In this document: positions 39,088-48,093 of the stretch, piece by piece
How positions within the stretch are numbered: position 1 is the first letter of the stretch
How the letters are laid out: each line of letters opens with the position of its first letter
Assembly (NCBI RefSeq): GCF_001816165.1
Contig: NZ_MDZC01000045.1
Location: forward strand, 1-64,000
DNA length: 64,000 bases
Direction of reading: 5' to 3'
Source of the DNA: Hymenobacter glacialis
GTDB taxonomy: Bacteria; Bacteroidota; Bacteroidia; Cytophagales; Hymenobacteraceae
Position numbers and translations under genes: made by a program
Notes under the pieces: generated by a model
What the model was told of the DNA's origin: nothing
The model's input: the letters and a program-made list of their open reading frames with translations, nothing else
Database searches by the model: none

Positions 39088-41496
39088 TTATCTAACGGGG
39101 ACTTTCAGGCTGGCGGGTGCCAGGCCATCAGCCGTAGCGGTGAGTTGAATTGCGCCCGGGCTCGCCCCGGTTTTCAGCAGCATCGTGGCGATTCCTGCTT
39201 CAGCCCGCACGGGGTTGTCGCCGATGAGCTCGGCACCACCGGCTGCTGCGAAGCGAACCGCTGCCGTGGCTTCGGGCAGCACCGTGCCTGCCGCATCCAC
39301 CACCGAAGCGTAGACAAACAGCACGTCGTGGGCGCGGGCGTCGCGGCCGCTGCGGTCGTAGCGCAGCTGCAGGTGGTGAGCCGCGCCGGGCGTACGCCGC
39401 TCGGTGGTGGCGGCAGGTTTGCCGGCCTGGTAGGCCACGGCCCGCAGCGTGCCCGGCACCACGGCCGGCACCGTGAACGTGAACGGCGCATGGGCCAGCC
39501 GGTCGGCGCTGGTGGTTCGGTCGGGGCGCTGCCGGGCCACGGTTTGGCCGTTGAGCTGCAGCTCCACTTCCTCGCAGTTGCTGTACACCACCACCTGCCT
39601 GCCGGACGTGGGCTGCCAGTAGCTGGCGATGTACACCATGGGCTGGCCGAACCCGTTGCGGCCGGCCACGGGGCCATTCTGGCTGGCATAAAAGTAGTGG
39701 GCGAATTTGGGCAGCCGGAAAATATCGGAGACGCCCGACGACTCAATGTCCGTGGCATAGCCGCGCTTGTAGTCAAACATCAGCCAGTTGGCGTCGCCCA
39801 CGGCCGGCCCACGGAAGTTGTCGTTGTGGGCTTCCTGGAAGTTGAGGGCCTGCTGGGCCAGCGCCCGCTCGCCCTGCCCGCGCAGCTGCCGCGAGGTGCG
39901 CTCCGATTCCTTGAGCCCGGCGAAGGTGGCCTGGTTGAAGCCGGCATTGTGGGCGTAGTATTCCCAGTCGCCGTACTCGCAGAGCAGCAGCGGTTTGTCT
40001 TTGGCGTAGGTGTTGAAATAATCGGGGGCCTTGAGGTGCTGCCGGGCCGGCACAAACACGTCGTAGGCGTAGTCGAGCCAGCCGCAGGTGTACACGTTTT
40101 CGGCAAAGGGCAGCTCCTCGTGCACGGCGCGGTGGGCGGCGTCCATAAAGGGCCTGGGCATGTCGGTTTCGTTCAGGGCCGCTTCCCACAGCACAATGCT
40201 GGGGTGGTTGCGGTCGCGCCGCACCATGTCGCGCACGTTCTGCAGGGCGTTTCTGGCAAACTCATCGTTGCCAAAAAACTGCCAGCCCGGCACCGAGTCC
40301 ATCACCAGCAGCCCCAGCTCGTCGCAGGCCTGCAGGAAGGCCGGCGAGGGCGGGTAGTGTGAGCAGCGCACGAAGTTGAAGCCAGCTTCCTTGATTTTCC
40401 AGGCGTCGCGGTACTGGGCATTGTCCGAAATGGCGTAGCCCAGATAGGGGTATTCCTGGTGGCGGTTGGTGCCGCGCAGGCGCAGCGGCTGGCCGTTGAG
40501 CAGGAAGGATTTGGCCGCAAAGCGGATGCTGCGCACGCCAGTGGTGGTTTCCTGACGGTCGATGATTTTGCCATCGCGCAGCACTTCCACCACCACGCGG
40601 TAGAGGTAGGGCTGGTCCGGCGACCACAGCTGCGGCTGCCGGATGGTGAGCTGCTGCTGCACCCGCCCAAAACTGCCCGGTGCAATGCTGCCGGCTTCGC
40701 CTGTGGTGCGGCCTACTTCCTGGCCCTTCTCGTTTAGTAGCGTAGTCCGGATTTGGGCCGTTTGGGCCTGCGGGGCGTCGTTCTGCAGCTCGGTTTGCAC
40801 GTGCAGGGTGGCCGCCTGGGGGCTGATGTTTTCGTAGTGCAGCAGCAGGCCACCGCCCGCCGTGCGGCCCGCCTGCACGGCATCGGCAATGTGCAGCGGG
40901 TCGGAGAGAATGAGCTGGGCGGGCCGGTAGAGGCCGCCGTAGAAGTTGAAATCGAGGCCCTTGAGTGGTTTGCCGGGGGGCACCACGGGGTTGTCGCGGT
41001 TGTCGAGGCGCACCAGCAGGCAGTTTTCCTCCCCGTACTTCGTTTGCCGCGAAATATCCACAGTAAACGGCAGGTAGCCGCCCACGTGCCGCTGCAGTTT
41101 CCGGCCATTCAGGTACACGTCGGCGGTGTGCATGGCGGCGCCAAATTCTACGGCCACGCGGGGGCCGGGCCCACCCGCCGGCACCCGGAAAAACTTGCGG
41201 TAGAAGCTGATGCCCTGCCACTGCGGCTGCTCCGTCACCACGGGCTCCAGGCGGGGCGTGTGGGGCAACGACACCGCCGCCCAGGTAGCCGGCGCCGCCG
41301 CTTTGGTGAAAAGCGAAGCCGTAACCGTGGTGTCCACGTCCTTCACAAACTGCCAGTCTTGGTTGAAGTCCAAGGCCGCCGCTGCTGGCTTAGTATCGGT
41401 CTTTGATGGCACCGTGCAGTGGCTCAGCGCGGCCAGCAGCAACAGGCCACTGCCGGCACGCATCGCAACAGTGGGAAGGGAAGAAAGTGCAGCCAT
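39088..41496 (-). CDS. GH2-family beta-galactosidase-like lipoprotein
   Basis: The 802-residue protein has a lipoprotein signal (LLLLAALSHC). Next come the sugar-binding jelly roll (about 45-215), an immunoglobulin-like domain (about 220-320), and the TIM barrel (about 325-590). The barrel shows RGTNRHQEYP, FVRCSHYPPSPAF, the likely acid/base glutamate in WEAALNETD, and the likely nucleophile in LLCEYGDWEY. Beta-sandwich modules follow at the end. It should release terminal galactose, or a related sugar, from glycans at the cell surface. A second ATG at 41463 would also give a good lipoprotein signal. It lies 75 bases after the GH5-like gene in the same direction; both fit one operon. Confidence 0.88.
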   Translation of the reverse strand: MAALSSLPTVAMRAGSGLLLLAALSHCTVPSKTDTKPAAAALDFNQDWQFVKDVDTTVTASLFTKAAAPATWAAVSLPHTPRLEPVVTEQPQWQGISFYRKFFRVPAGGPGPRVAVEFGAAMHTADVYLNGRKLQRHVGGYLPFTVDISRQTKYGEENCLLVRLDNRDNPVVPPGKPLKGLDFNFYGGLYRPAQLILSDPLHIADAVQAGRTAGGGLLLHYENISPQAATLHVQTELQNDAPQAQTAQIRTTLLNEKGQEVGRTTGEAGSIAPGSFGRVQQQLTIRQPQLWSPDQPYLYRVVVEVLRDGKIIDRQETTTGVRSIRFAAKSFLLNGQPLRLRGTNRHQEYPYLGYAISDNAQYRDAWKIKEAGFNFVRCSHYPPSPAFLQACDELGLLVMDSVPGWQFFGNDEFARNALQNVRDMVRRDRNHPSIVLWEAALNETDMPRPFMDAAHRAVHEELPFAENVYTCGWLDYAYDVFVPARQHLKAPDYFNTYAKDKPLLLCEYGDWEYYAHNAGFNQATFAGLKESERTSRQLRGQGERALAQQALNFQEAHNDNFRGPAVGDANWLMFDYKRGYATDIESSGVSDIFRLPKFAHYFYASQNGPVAGRNGFGQPMVYIASYWQPTSGRQVVVYSNCEEVELQLNGQTVARQRPDRTTSADRLAHAPFTFTVPAVVPGTLRAVAYQAGKPAATTERRTPGAAHHLQLRYDRSGRDARAHDVLFVYASVVDAAGTVLPEATAAVRFAAAGGAELIGDNPVRAEAGIATMLLKTGASPGAIQLTATADGLAPASLKVPVR

Positions 41497-41571
41497 TTAG
41501 CGGGCGTTAGGAAGCAAAATCGACTAAAAGACTGGACTAGAACCAGGCGTTCTTAGCCCCAATTTTCAGCA

Positions 41572-44160
41572 TTATTGGAAAGAAATAGACTCAATATCAA
41601 CACTAAGCGGGCTGCTCACAGCGGTTGCTGCGTCCCACACCACCTGCACCGCCTCAGTATCGGTGATGTTGAAAGCGGGCTTCGCAGCCGGCTGAAATTG
41701 CAGCGGCAGGAAGCCGGGGTAGGGGCGCGGCACCAGCAGCAGGGCCTCGGACTGGAATGCGCTGAGCGGAATGCGCACGTCCTGCAGTTCGGCGCTGACG
41801 GGCAGGGGGGCGGAGTAGGCCACGGCGTCTTTCGTCACGAGCACCACCTTCACCTGCGCGCCCGGCTGGCTGCTACGGGCCCGCACCACCACTTCTCGGA
41901 AGCCCGCCAAATCCGTCTGGCGCCCGGCCAGGTCGTCACCGAAATAGGCGCGCAGGGAGGCGGCCGGGCCGGTGGGAGCGGGCTGGCCGGAGCGCGGCGG
42001 GCCTTGCACAAGGCGCAGGGCCAGCGTGCCGGCGGGCGTGGTCACGTAGTCGGTCCAGGCGGTAGGGGCAATGCCGCGCGCCTCAATGCGCTCTTGGTCG
42101 AGGTGGGCGCGGAATAGGGGCAGGGGTGTGCCGGAAGCCACAATTGGTACTTCGTAATGCTCCGGGTGGGCGTAGTCCCAGTCGCGCGGCTGCCCGACAA
42201 AGCCCCCCGGAAACGTGAGCGACTGCGCGCCCTTCTTCAGCACCAGCCAGTAGCGGAGCTGGCCGGCGTAAAGCAGGTCGGCGGGCACGGTGGCTGCCAC
42301 GGTGGCGTAGGCGGGCATGCTCATGGGCAGCGTGCGGGTGCGGCCGTAGTAGTGCTGCGCTACCAGAAACACGCTGTCGCCGGGGGCCAGGCCGGTGAGG
42401 GTGGCCGTGATGCTCAACGGCTGGCCCGCGGCTGCCTGCGCGGCGGGCGTGTGCCGCACCTGCGGGCCCAGCTGGGAGGGCGCCGGGGCCGCAAACTCGC
42501 CCAGCTTGAGGTGGTTGAATACGGTTTGGGGCGTAAAGGCCGCCGTGGCCTTGCCCGCCGCGGCCAGCAGGTACACGCCGGGCCGCACGGTAGCGCGGCC
42601 ATTGGTGGCCTGGGCCTGCGCGGTGTTGCCCTCGTTCAGGCCTTTCAAGGTGAAGCTTTGGCCCAAATCGGCCAGGGAGATTTCCAGCGGCTGCTCGTTC
42701 CACAAAATCTGGGTCACGGCTTTGCTCAGCGAGGCGCGCTCAAACGGGTCGCGGATGGCCACGGCGTCGGGCATCACCTCCAGGCGCCACACGCCGGGCG
42801 CGAGGCGGTCGAGGAAATACGCCCCCAGTCCGCCGTAGCGCACCACCGCCGACGACCCCACGCCCGCCACGTGGCGCAGCTTGCTGGCCTGCCGGGGCAC
42901 GGTGCCGGTGGTAGCGGTGTAGTAAAACTCCTCGGGCGTGTTCATCTCGCTCAGCCCCTGCCGGTAGCTCACGCGGAAGTCGTTGAACACGGAGTCCTGC
43001 GGGTAGCGCCGGAACTGCTGCCCGCGCCGCACGTTGCGAAAAACCTTGCCCGCAATGAGCAGGCTCAGGGCCTTGGCCGGCGTGTAGGCCAGGTTGAGGT
43101 AGTGAGTCTGGTACTCGGTGTTGGCGTCGGCAATGGCCAGCGGGTCGTAGGCAAACTGTGTGGCCCACTGGAAACCGGCTTCGCGGAAGCTGCGGGCCAT
43201 GAAGGGGTACATCACCGGCTGAATAATGTCGGCCGACTCAAACTCGTACACCATCTTGGCTTTGCTGGTGAAACGCTTGTCGGTGCGGTACGGGATGGGG
43301 TATTGGTCTACGTAGGGCAGGAAATTGCCGCGCAGCGTGTGGTTGCTCACCAGCCCCTGCGGGTACCACTGGTAGGTGAGGCCGTCGACCTTAGCGTTGA
43401 GCACGGCCTCGTACACGTCGGGGTTTTCCGAGATGTTGTAGAACATCGGCTTGCGGCAGCCCGTGGCCCGAATGACCGCCGCCATGCGGTTGGCAAAGCT
43501 GGTGATGGGGGCCAGCGGCGGGCTGTATTTGGGCTCGTTGCACACCTCGTAGGCAATGATGTCGGGGTCTTCGCGGTTGAGTTGCCTGGTGTAGGGGTTG
43601 CGGTGGTTGAGGAACTGCCTGAGGTAGCGCTCCTGCGCCGCAATGGCGCGCGGGTTGGTGTAGGCCTGCGTTTTGGAATAGATGCTGGAAAAGCCCGTGC
43701 CCGTGTCGTTCTCCGGGTAGCCGTTGTTCCAGTAGGCAATGGGGGTGAGGATGATTTTGATGCCGCGCTGCTTGAGCTGGTTCACCAGGAAATCGAGCAG
43801 CCGCAGGTGCTCATTTTCCAGCAGGGTGCCGGCCGTGTCCGTGATTTCCACGTCCCACACGTGCACCCGAAACGCGTCCACGCCCAGGCGCGAGAGGTGG
43901 TACACGTCCTGCGCAATGGCCTGCTCGTGAGACACGCCCCGCCGCTGCAGGGCCCGGTAGGAGTAGGCAAATGGCGTGGTGTAGTTCACCCCAAACAGGG
44001 CCACTTCCTGCCGGCCCTTTTCCCAGCGCAGCACCCCGTTTTTGTCCACCACCACGTTGCCGCCCGGCCCCGGCCTGCTGGGCTGGGCCCGCAAAGATTG
44101 CGGCGCAATGGCATGGTGAAGCAGGCAAGCAAGCAGCAGGCAGGCACAGCGAAACAACAT
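41572..44160 (-). CDS. Secreted GH5-like glycoside hydrolase with C-terminal modules
   Basis: The 862-residue protein (from MLFRCACLLLAC) has a signal peptide and a TIM-barrel domain at about 40-410. The barrel shows GVNYTTPFAYS, DAFRVHVWDVEI, the acid/base in YEVCNEPKY, and the nucleophile candidate in MVYEFESAD, as in GH5 and related clan A enzymes. The C-terminal half has beta-sandwich modules of the kind found in carbohydrate-binding or linker domains. Substrate unknown, perhaps a galactose- or mannose-containing glycan given the neighbours. I chose the ATG at 44160 over 44211 because it gives a normal signal peptide. A promoter box and a LacI-type operator lie upstream. Confidence 0.82.
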   Translation of the reverse strand: MLFRCACLLLACLLHHAIAPQSLRAQPSRPGPGGNVVVDKNGVLRWEKGRQEVALFGVNYTTPFAYSYRALQRRGVSHEQAIAQDVYHLSRLGVDAFRVHVWDVEITDTAGTLLENEHLRLLDFLVNQLKQRGIKIILTPIAYWNNGYPENDTGTGFSSIYSKTQAYTNPRAIAAQERYLRQFLNHRNPYTRQLNREDPDIIAYEVCNEPKYSPPLAPITSFANRMAAVIRATGCRKPMFYNISENPDVYEAVLNAKVDGLTYQWYPQGLVSNHTLRGNFLPYVDQYPIPYRTDKRFTSKAKMVYEFESADIIQPVMYPFMARSFREAGFQWATQFAYDPLAIADANTEYQTHYLNLAYTPAKALSLLIAGKVFRNVRRGQQFRRYPQDSVFNDFRVSYRQGLSEMNTPEEFYYTATTGTVPRQASKLRHVAGVGSSAVVRYGGLGAYFLDRLAPGVWRLEVMPDAVAIRDPFERASLSKAVTQILWNEQPLEISLADLGQSFTLKGLNEGNTAQAQATNGRATVRPGVYLLAAAGKATAAFTPQTVFNHLKLGEFAAPAPSQLGPQVRHTPAAQAAAGQPLSITATLTGLAPGDSVFLVAQHYYGRTRTLPMSMPAYATVAATVPADLLYAGQLRYWLVLKKGAQSLTFPGGFVGQPRDWDYAHPEHYEVPIVASGTPLPLFRAHLDQERIEARGIAPTAWTDYVTTPAGTLALRLVQGPPRSGQPAPTGPAASLRAYFGDDLAGRQTDLAGFREVVVRARSSQPGAQVKVVLVTKDAVAYSAPLPVSAELQDVRIPLSAFQSEALLLVPRPYPGFLPLQFQPAAKPAFNITDTEAVQVVWDAATAVSSPLSVDIESISFQ

Positions 44161-44252
44161 AAGTAGCAGGGAGCTAACGGGCGATGGAGGAAACGAAAAG
44201 TAGCAGGCCAAAGTCGATTAGCCCTTGCCCGGAAACGCTCATGGTTTTTAGG

Positions 44253-44264
44253 GCAAACGTTTGC
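44253..44264. promoter_or_regulatory. LacI-type operator palindrome (GCAAACGTTTGC)
   Basis: This is a perfect 12-base palindrome with a central CG, within GGCAAACGTTTGCGC. It has the form bound by LacI/PurR-family repressors. It lies just after the -7 box of the GH5-GH2 operon, so bound repressor would block transcription, and 133 bases before galK. The LacI-family gene at 48094 is the likely partner. Confidence 0.65.
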
Positions 44265-44272
44265 GCAGTTTT

Positions 44273-44280
44273 CAAAGTTA
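44273..44280 (-). promoter_or_regulatory. Bacteroidota-type -7 box (TAACTTTG) of the GH5-GH2 operon
   Basis: TAACTTTG on the minus strand fits TAnnTTTG. The start of transcription would fall next to the operator at 44253-44264. No clear -33 TTTG is seen. Confidence 0.55.
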
Positions 44281-44397
44281 CGTGCTACTTTTCGGCCGTC
44301 ATCACACCCAGGCTGCTCGCTTCGCTCAAAATCCCGTATTTTTAAATAAGCGTTGCTTGTCCGGGTTTTGTCATTGTTCCTAACCTCAACTGTCGCC

Positions 44398-45579
44398 ATG
44401 TCCGGTTCCCTGCTGCCCGCCATTCACTCTGATTTCACCCAGCGCTTCGGCTACGAGCCGCTGCTGGTGCGAGCGCCCGGCCGCGTGAACCTGATAGGGG
44501 AGCACACCGACTACAACGGCGGCTTTGTGCTGCCCGCCGCCGTCGACAAAGAAGCCTGCTTCGCCGTGGGCCTGAACGGTGGGAGCCGCATCCGGCTGGT
44601 AGCCCACGACCTGGGCGAGACGCTGGAGCTGGTCAACGCAGCCGAAATCAGCCCCAGCGACACCCACTGGGCCAACTACCTGCTGGGCGTGGCGGCGCAG
44701 TTCCAGCAGCGCGGCATTGCGGTGCCGGGGTTCGACTGTGTGTTTGGCGCCACCATTCCCATCGGGGCGGGCATGTCGTCGTCGGCGGCTCTTGAGTGCG
44801 GGCTGGCGTTTGCCCTCAACCAGTTGCTGGGCACGGGCCTGGAGCCCCTGGAGCTGGCCCGCATGGCCCAGCAAGCCGAGCATACTTACGCCGGCGTGCA
44901 GTGCGGCATCATGGACCAGTTTGCCAGCCTGTTTGGGCGCGCGGGCCACGTGGTGCGGCTCGACTGCCGCTCGTTGGCCTACGAATATTTTCCCTTTGAC
45001 ACCACGGCGGCCCGCATCGTGCTCTGCAACTCCGGCGTGAAGCACAGCCTGGCCAGCACGGCCTACAACACCCGCCGCCAGGAGTGCGAGCGCGGCGTGG
45101 CAACGCTGCAACGGCACTACCCAGCCGTGCTCAGCCTGCGCGACGCCACCCTGGTCCAACTCGAAGCCCACCGCGCCGAACTCGACCCCACGGTATTCCG
45201 CCGCTGTGCCTACGTGGTGCAGGAAAACGCCCGCGTAGAAAACGCCTGCCGCCACCTCGAAGCCGGCAACCTGGCCGCCTTCGGCCAGGAGATGTACGCC
45301 TCCCACGCCGGCCTGCGCGACGACTACGAAGTGAGCTGCGCCGAGCTGGACGTGCTGGTAGAAGCCGCCAAGGCAGCCCCCGGCGTGTTTGGCTCGCGCA
45401 TGATGGGCGGCGGCTTCGGCGGCTGCACCATCAACCTGGTGGCACCCGAGCACGTGGATGCTTTCATTGCCAGCGTGAGCGCCGCCTACCAGCAGCAGCT
45501 GGGCCTGAAACTAGAGACCTACCAGACTACCATTGTGAGCGGGGTGGGGGTGGTACCGGTGGCGGTAGTGCAGGCCTGA
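44398..45579 (+). CDS. galK: Galactokinase
   Basis: The 393-residue protein has RAPGRVNLIGEHTDYNGGF (galactokinase signature), the GHMP ATP loop PIGAGMSSSAALECG, GVQCGIMDQFAS with the catalytic aspartate, and the C-terminal GHMP motif MMGGGFGGC. It phosphorylates galactose to galactose 1-phosphate, the first step of the Leloir pathway. The ATG at 44398 gives the usual start. galT follows in the same direction after a REP mosaic. It is divergent from the GH5-GH2 operon across the LacI-type operator. Confidence 0.96.
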   Translation: MSGSLLPAIHSDFTQRFGYEPLLVRAPGRVNLIGEHTDYNGGFVLPAAVDKEACFAVGLNGGSRIRLVAHDLGETLELVNAAEISPSDTHWANYLLGVAAQFQQRGIAVPGFDCVFGATIPIGAGMSSSAALECGLAFALNQLLGTGLEPLELARMAQQAEHTYAGVQCGIMDQFASLFGRAGHVVRLDCRSLAYEYFPFDTTAARIVLCNSGVKHSLASTAYNTRRQECERGVATLQRHYPAVLSLRDATLVQLEAHRAELDPTVFRRCAYVVQENARVENACRHLEAGNLAAFGQEMYASHAGLRDDYEVSCAELDVLVEAAKAAPGVFGSRMMGGGFGGCTINLVAPEHVDAFIASVSAAYQQQLGLKLETYQTTIVSGVGVVPVAVVQA

Positions 45580-45586
45580 TTTGGCG

Positions 45587-45697
45587 TCTGTCATCCTGAG
45601 CGTAGCGAAGGACCTTATCAGGTCAGCACAAATGTTCGTCGGTGACAGGATGCTTCGCAGGCTCAGCATGACAGCCGCCAGCTCAGCATGACGTTCT
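45587..45697. repeat. Mosaic of REP-like families 1 and 2
   Basis: A family 2 arm (45587-45622, GTCATCCTGAGCGTAGCGAA then GGACCTTATCA) is followed by inverse family 1 arms (45652-45674 and 45680-45696, both with GCTCAGCATGAC). It lies between galK and galT. Confidence 0.8.
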
Positions 45698-45723
45698 CTT
45701 ATCGCAATAAACACACTTTGCCT

Positions 45724-46776
45724 ATGTCCTCCTTCGATTCCACCGAACACCCTCACCGCCGCTTCAATGCCCTTTCGGGCGAATGGGTCCTGGTGTCGCC
45801 GCACCGTTCCAAGCGGCCCTGGCAGGGCCAGGAAGAAGAAACCGGGCCGGATGACCGCCCCGCCTACGACCCCACGTGTTACCTCTGCCCCGGCAACAGC
45901 CGCGTGGGCGGCGAGGTAAACCCCGCGTACGAATCCACCTTCGTTTTCAACAACGACTTTGGCGCCCTGCAGGCCGATGTGCCCACCGGCGGCATCAACG
46001 AAGGCGGACTGCTGCGGGCCGAAGCGGAGTCGGGCATCTGCCGCGTCATCTGTTTCTCGCCGCGCCACGACCTCACCCTGCCCCAAATGACGGTGCCCGC
46101 CATTCGCAGCGTGGTGGACTTGTGGGTGGAGGAATTTCAAACTCTGGGCGCCCGGCCGGACATCAACTACGTGCAGATTTTTGAGAACAAGGGCCCGGTG
46201 ATGGGCTGCTCGAACCCGCACCCGCACGGCCAGATTTGGGCCCAGCGCACCGTGCCCGGCGAGCCCGCCAAGGAAGGCGCGCAGCAGCTGGCCTACTTCC
46301 AGGAGCATGGCCGCACCCTGTTGAGCGACTACCTGAAGCTGGAGCTGGAAAAGCAGGAGCGGGTGGTGCTCGAAAATGAGCATTTCGTGGTGCTGGTACC
46401 TTTCTGGGCGGTGTGGCCCTTCGAAACGCTGGTGGTGTCGCGCCGCCCGGTGCAGGACATTGCCCAGCTTACGGCCGAGGAGCGCGACGGCCTAGCCGAC
46501 ATCGTGCGCCGCCTCACCATCCGCTACGACAACCTATTCAACATCTCCTTTCCGTATTCGTCCGGCCTGCACCAGCGCCCCACCGACGGCGAGGAGCACC
46601 CGGAGTGGCACCTGCACATGCACTTCTACCCGCCGCTGCTTCGCTCGGCCACGGTGCGCAAATTTATGGTGGGCTACGAAATGCTGGGCGACCCGCAACG
46701 CGACATCACCCCGGAGTTCAGCGCCGAGCGCCTGCGCGGACTGTCGGAAGTGCATTATAAGGGCGCGGCGGAGTAG
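45724..46776 (+). CDS. galT: Galactose-1-phosphate uridylyltransferase
   Basis: The 350-residue protein has the two halves of Gal[22 protein letters not shown] and CYLCPGNSR (zinc cysteines), then the active site [13 protein letters not shown] with nucleophile H in HPH, and [14 protein letters not shown] in the second half. It converts galactose 1-phosphate with UDP-glucose into UDP-galactose and glucose 1-phosphate. The ATG at 45724 gives the standard start; a frame from 45688 reads through the REP repeat. It completes, with galK, the core of galactose use; no galE is in the window. Confidence 0.95.
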   Translation: MSSFDSTEHPHRRFNALSGEWVLVSPHRSKRPWQGQEEETGPDDRPAYDPTCYLCPGNSRVGGEVNPAYESTFVFNNDFGALQADVPTGGINEGGLLRAEAESGICRVICFSPRHDLTLPQMTVPAIRSVVDLWVEEFQTLGARPDINYVQIFENKGPVMGCSNPHPHGQIWAQRTVPGEPAKEGAQQLAYFQEHGRTLLSDYLKLELEKQERVVLENEHFVVLVPFWAVWPFETLVVSRRPVQDIAQLTAEERDGLADIVRRLTIRYDNLFNISFPYSSGLHQRPTDGEEHPEWHLHMHFYPPLLRSATVRKFMVGYEMLGDPQRDITPEFSAERLRGLSEVHYKGAAE

Positions 46777-46803
46777 CGCAGTGGTCACAGACCGGCCGTA
46801 TAG

Positions 46804-46855
46804 CTGGCCGCAGTCTAAGCGCAGCGACGACTTTGTGCCACCAATGAAAGTGAAA
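46804..46855. repeat. Direct-repeat copy 1 (CTGGCCGCAGTCTAAGCG family)
   Basis: These 52 bases match 47832-47882 in direct orientation at roughly 80 percent. They lie just after galT, 39 bases before the 3' end of the hypothetical gene. Confidence 0.7.
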
Positions 46856-46893
46856 GCCTTTCCCTATCGCAGCCTAATCCCGCTGCATCGAGT

Positions 46894-47766
46894 CTATTTG
46901 ACGGCTGGAGGGTTTTTTGCATCCCACGCTTCTTGCCTCAATCCGATACCAACAACTGTTGGAAACATTATGGCAGTTGTCTTGAACCCTGGAGTTGCAA
47001 GGGCCTTTTGGCAGAATTTGATGTACTTATGGTGAACAAAAAGTATCAGTCGGTTAACAACCTGAATAGCATTTTCGAGATTGACTTCGACTTCCTCAAT
47101 TTTTCCAGTTCGTTTTTTAGTGACCGGATTCCACGGGTCCCTAACGTAGGATATCCGCAAGTCATAATTACCCAATCTTTCTAAAAAACGCTCTTCCTGA
47201 GGCTGTCCCATGTGAATGGTGCCAACGTTAATGCGTCGGATGCCAGACATCAAACAGTTTAATTCCTCTGTGATGCCTGGAGCTTTGCGATAGCGCCAAA
47301 ATATATTCCCAACAATTGATTCCCCTCTAGCCGCGAAGTATTTATTTACCCGTTCGTTGATGTGATGCAAAGAATCCCGTAAATCTTTTATTTCCTTGAG
47401 AACCTCTTGGAATTCAGCTCCTGCGAGAGAAGTAGCAACATTGGGAATGAACTTTATTAAAAGCTCAATTCGCCTGATATTATCAATGACTATCCACACC
47501 TCGGCCATGATGGAGGTATAAGCAATCTGCTCTTCATGGGAAATTGTCATATTAGGCTCCTTTGTAAAGGGGTTGGTTTTCAGCTCTGACAACTTGCTGT
47601 CAAGCCGAATAGAAGCTTCTTCTAGAGTCTGAAAAATCATTCGCAGGCCATCGATTGCAACGGCCTCTTGGTGTCGGTCGGGCGGTAAGCAAGAGGCTGC
47701 CAACAGAAAGACATCAGGGGTATACTCAGTCGTAGCGGCTGATGCGTAATTGATTAATAAATACAT
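46894..47766 (-). CDS. Hypothetical protein between repeats, AT-richer than its neighbours
   Basis: The 290-residue protein is not recognised. It is mostly helical. It has a hydrophobic N-terminus (LLINYASAATTEYTPDVFLLA), a middle region with TSIMAEVWIVIDNIRRIELLIK, coiled-coil-like EVLKEIKDLRDSLHHINERV, and a charged strand-rich part with RDPWNPVTKKRTGKIEEVEV. No signal peptide, enzyme motif or domain is clear. It is more AT-rich than the galT and lacI genes on both sides. It is bounded by a ~50-base direct repeat, which suggests an inserted segment inside the galactose cluster. Confidence 0.7.
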   Translation of the reverse strand: MYLLINYASAATTEYTPDVFLLAASCLPPDRHQEAVAIDGLRMIFQTLEEASIRLDSKLSELKTNPFTKEPNMTISHEEQIAYTSIMAEVWIVIDNIRRIELLIKFIPNVATSLAGAEFQEVLKEIKDLRDSLHHINERVNKYFAARGESIVGNIFWRYRKAPGITEELNCLMSGIRRINVGTIHMGQPQEERFLERLGNYDLRISYVRDPWNPVTKKRTGKIEEVEVNLENAIQVVNRLILFVHHKYIKFCQKALATPGFKTTAIMFPTVVGIGLRQEAWDAKNPPAVK

Positions 47767-47829
47767 TTACATTCAAGGTAGACAAAAGGGCAATTTAAAG
47801 GTGGCAAGGTAAACTCCCTTTGCTCTACA

Positions 47830-47980
47830 CGCTGGCCGCAGTCTAAGCGTAGCGGCGACTGCGTGCCGTCAATGAAAGCGAGTTTGCAACTCGCCCGCAG
47901 GGATGCTACCGGCAAGGCGAGTTGCAAACTCGATTCACGATTGGCGCGCAGTCGCCGCTGCGCTTAGACTGCGGCCAGCT
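47830..47980. repeat. 150-base palindrome containing direct-repeat copy 2
   Basis: CTGGCCGCAGTCTAAGCG, then TAGCGGCGACTGCG, is matched by its inverse at 47945-47979. Inside is a second hairpin of GCGAGTTTGCAACTCGC and GGCGAGTTGCAAACTCG. The left arm repeats 46804-46855. The rest of the gap 47767-48093 holds the lacI promoter. Confidence 0.85.
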
Positions 47981-48056
47981 GTAGGCCAAATACTGCCAAC
48001 TATACGTCGGCCTACAAGCACGCATGCTGCCGTGCCCACACCCGCTCGGTTACCAG

Positions 48057-48064
48057 TACTTTTG
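48057..48064 (+). promoter_or_regulatory. Bacteroidota-type -7 box (TACTTTTG) of the LacI-family gene
   Basis: TACTTTTG fits TAnnTTTG and lies 30 bases before the TTG start of the LacI-family gene. A -33 element is not clear. Confidence 0.5.
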
Positions 48065-48093
48065 AGCACTTACACCCGCTTCACCTTACTCCT

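Noticed and set aside
46804..47980. Integron-like cassette around the hypothetical gene
   Set aside because: The bounding repeats have no RYYYAAC/GTTRRRY boxes and belong to a different palindrome family, so I do not group it with the two attC-like cassettes.
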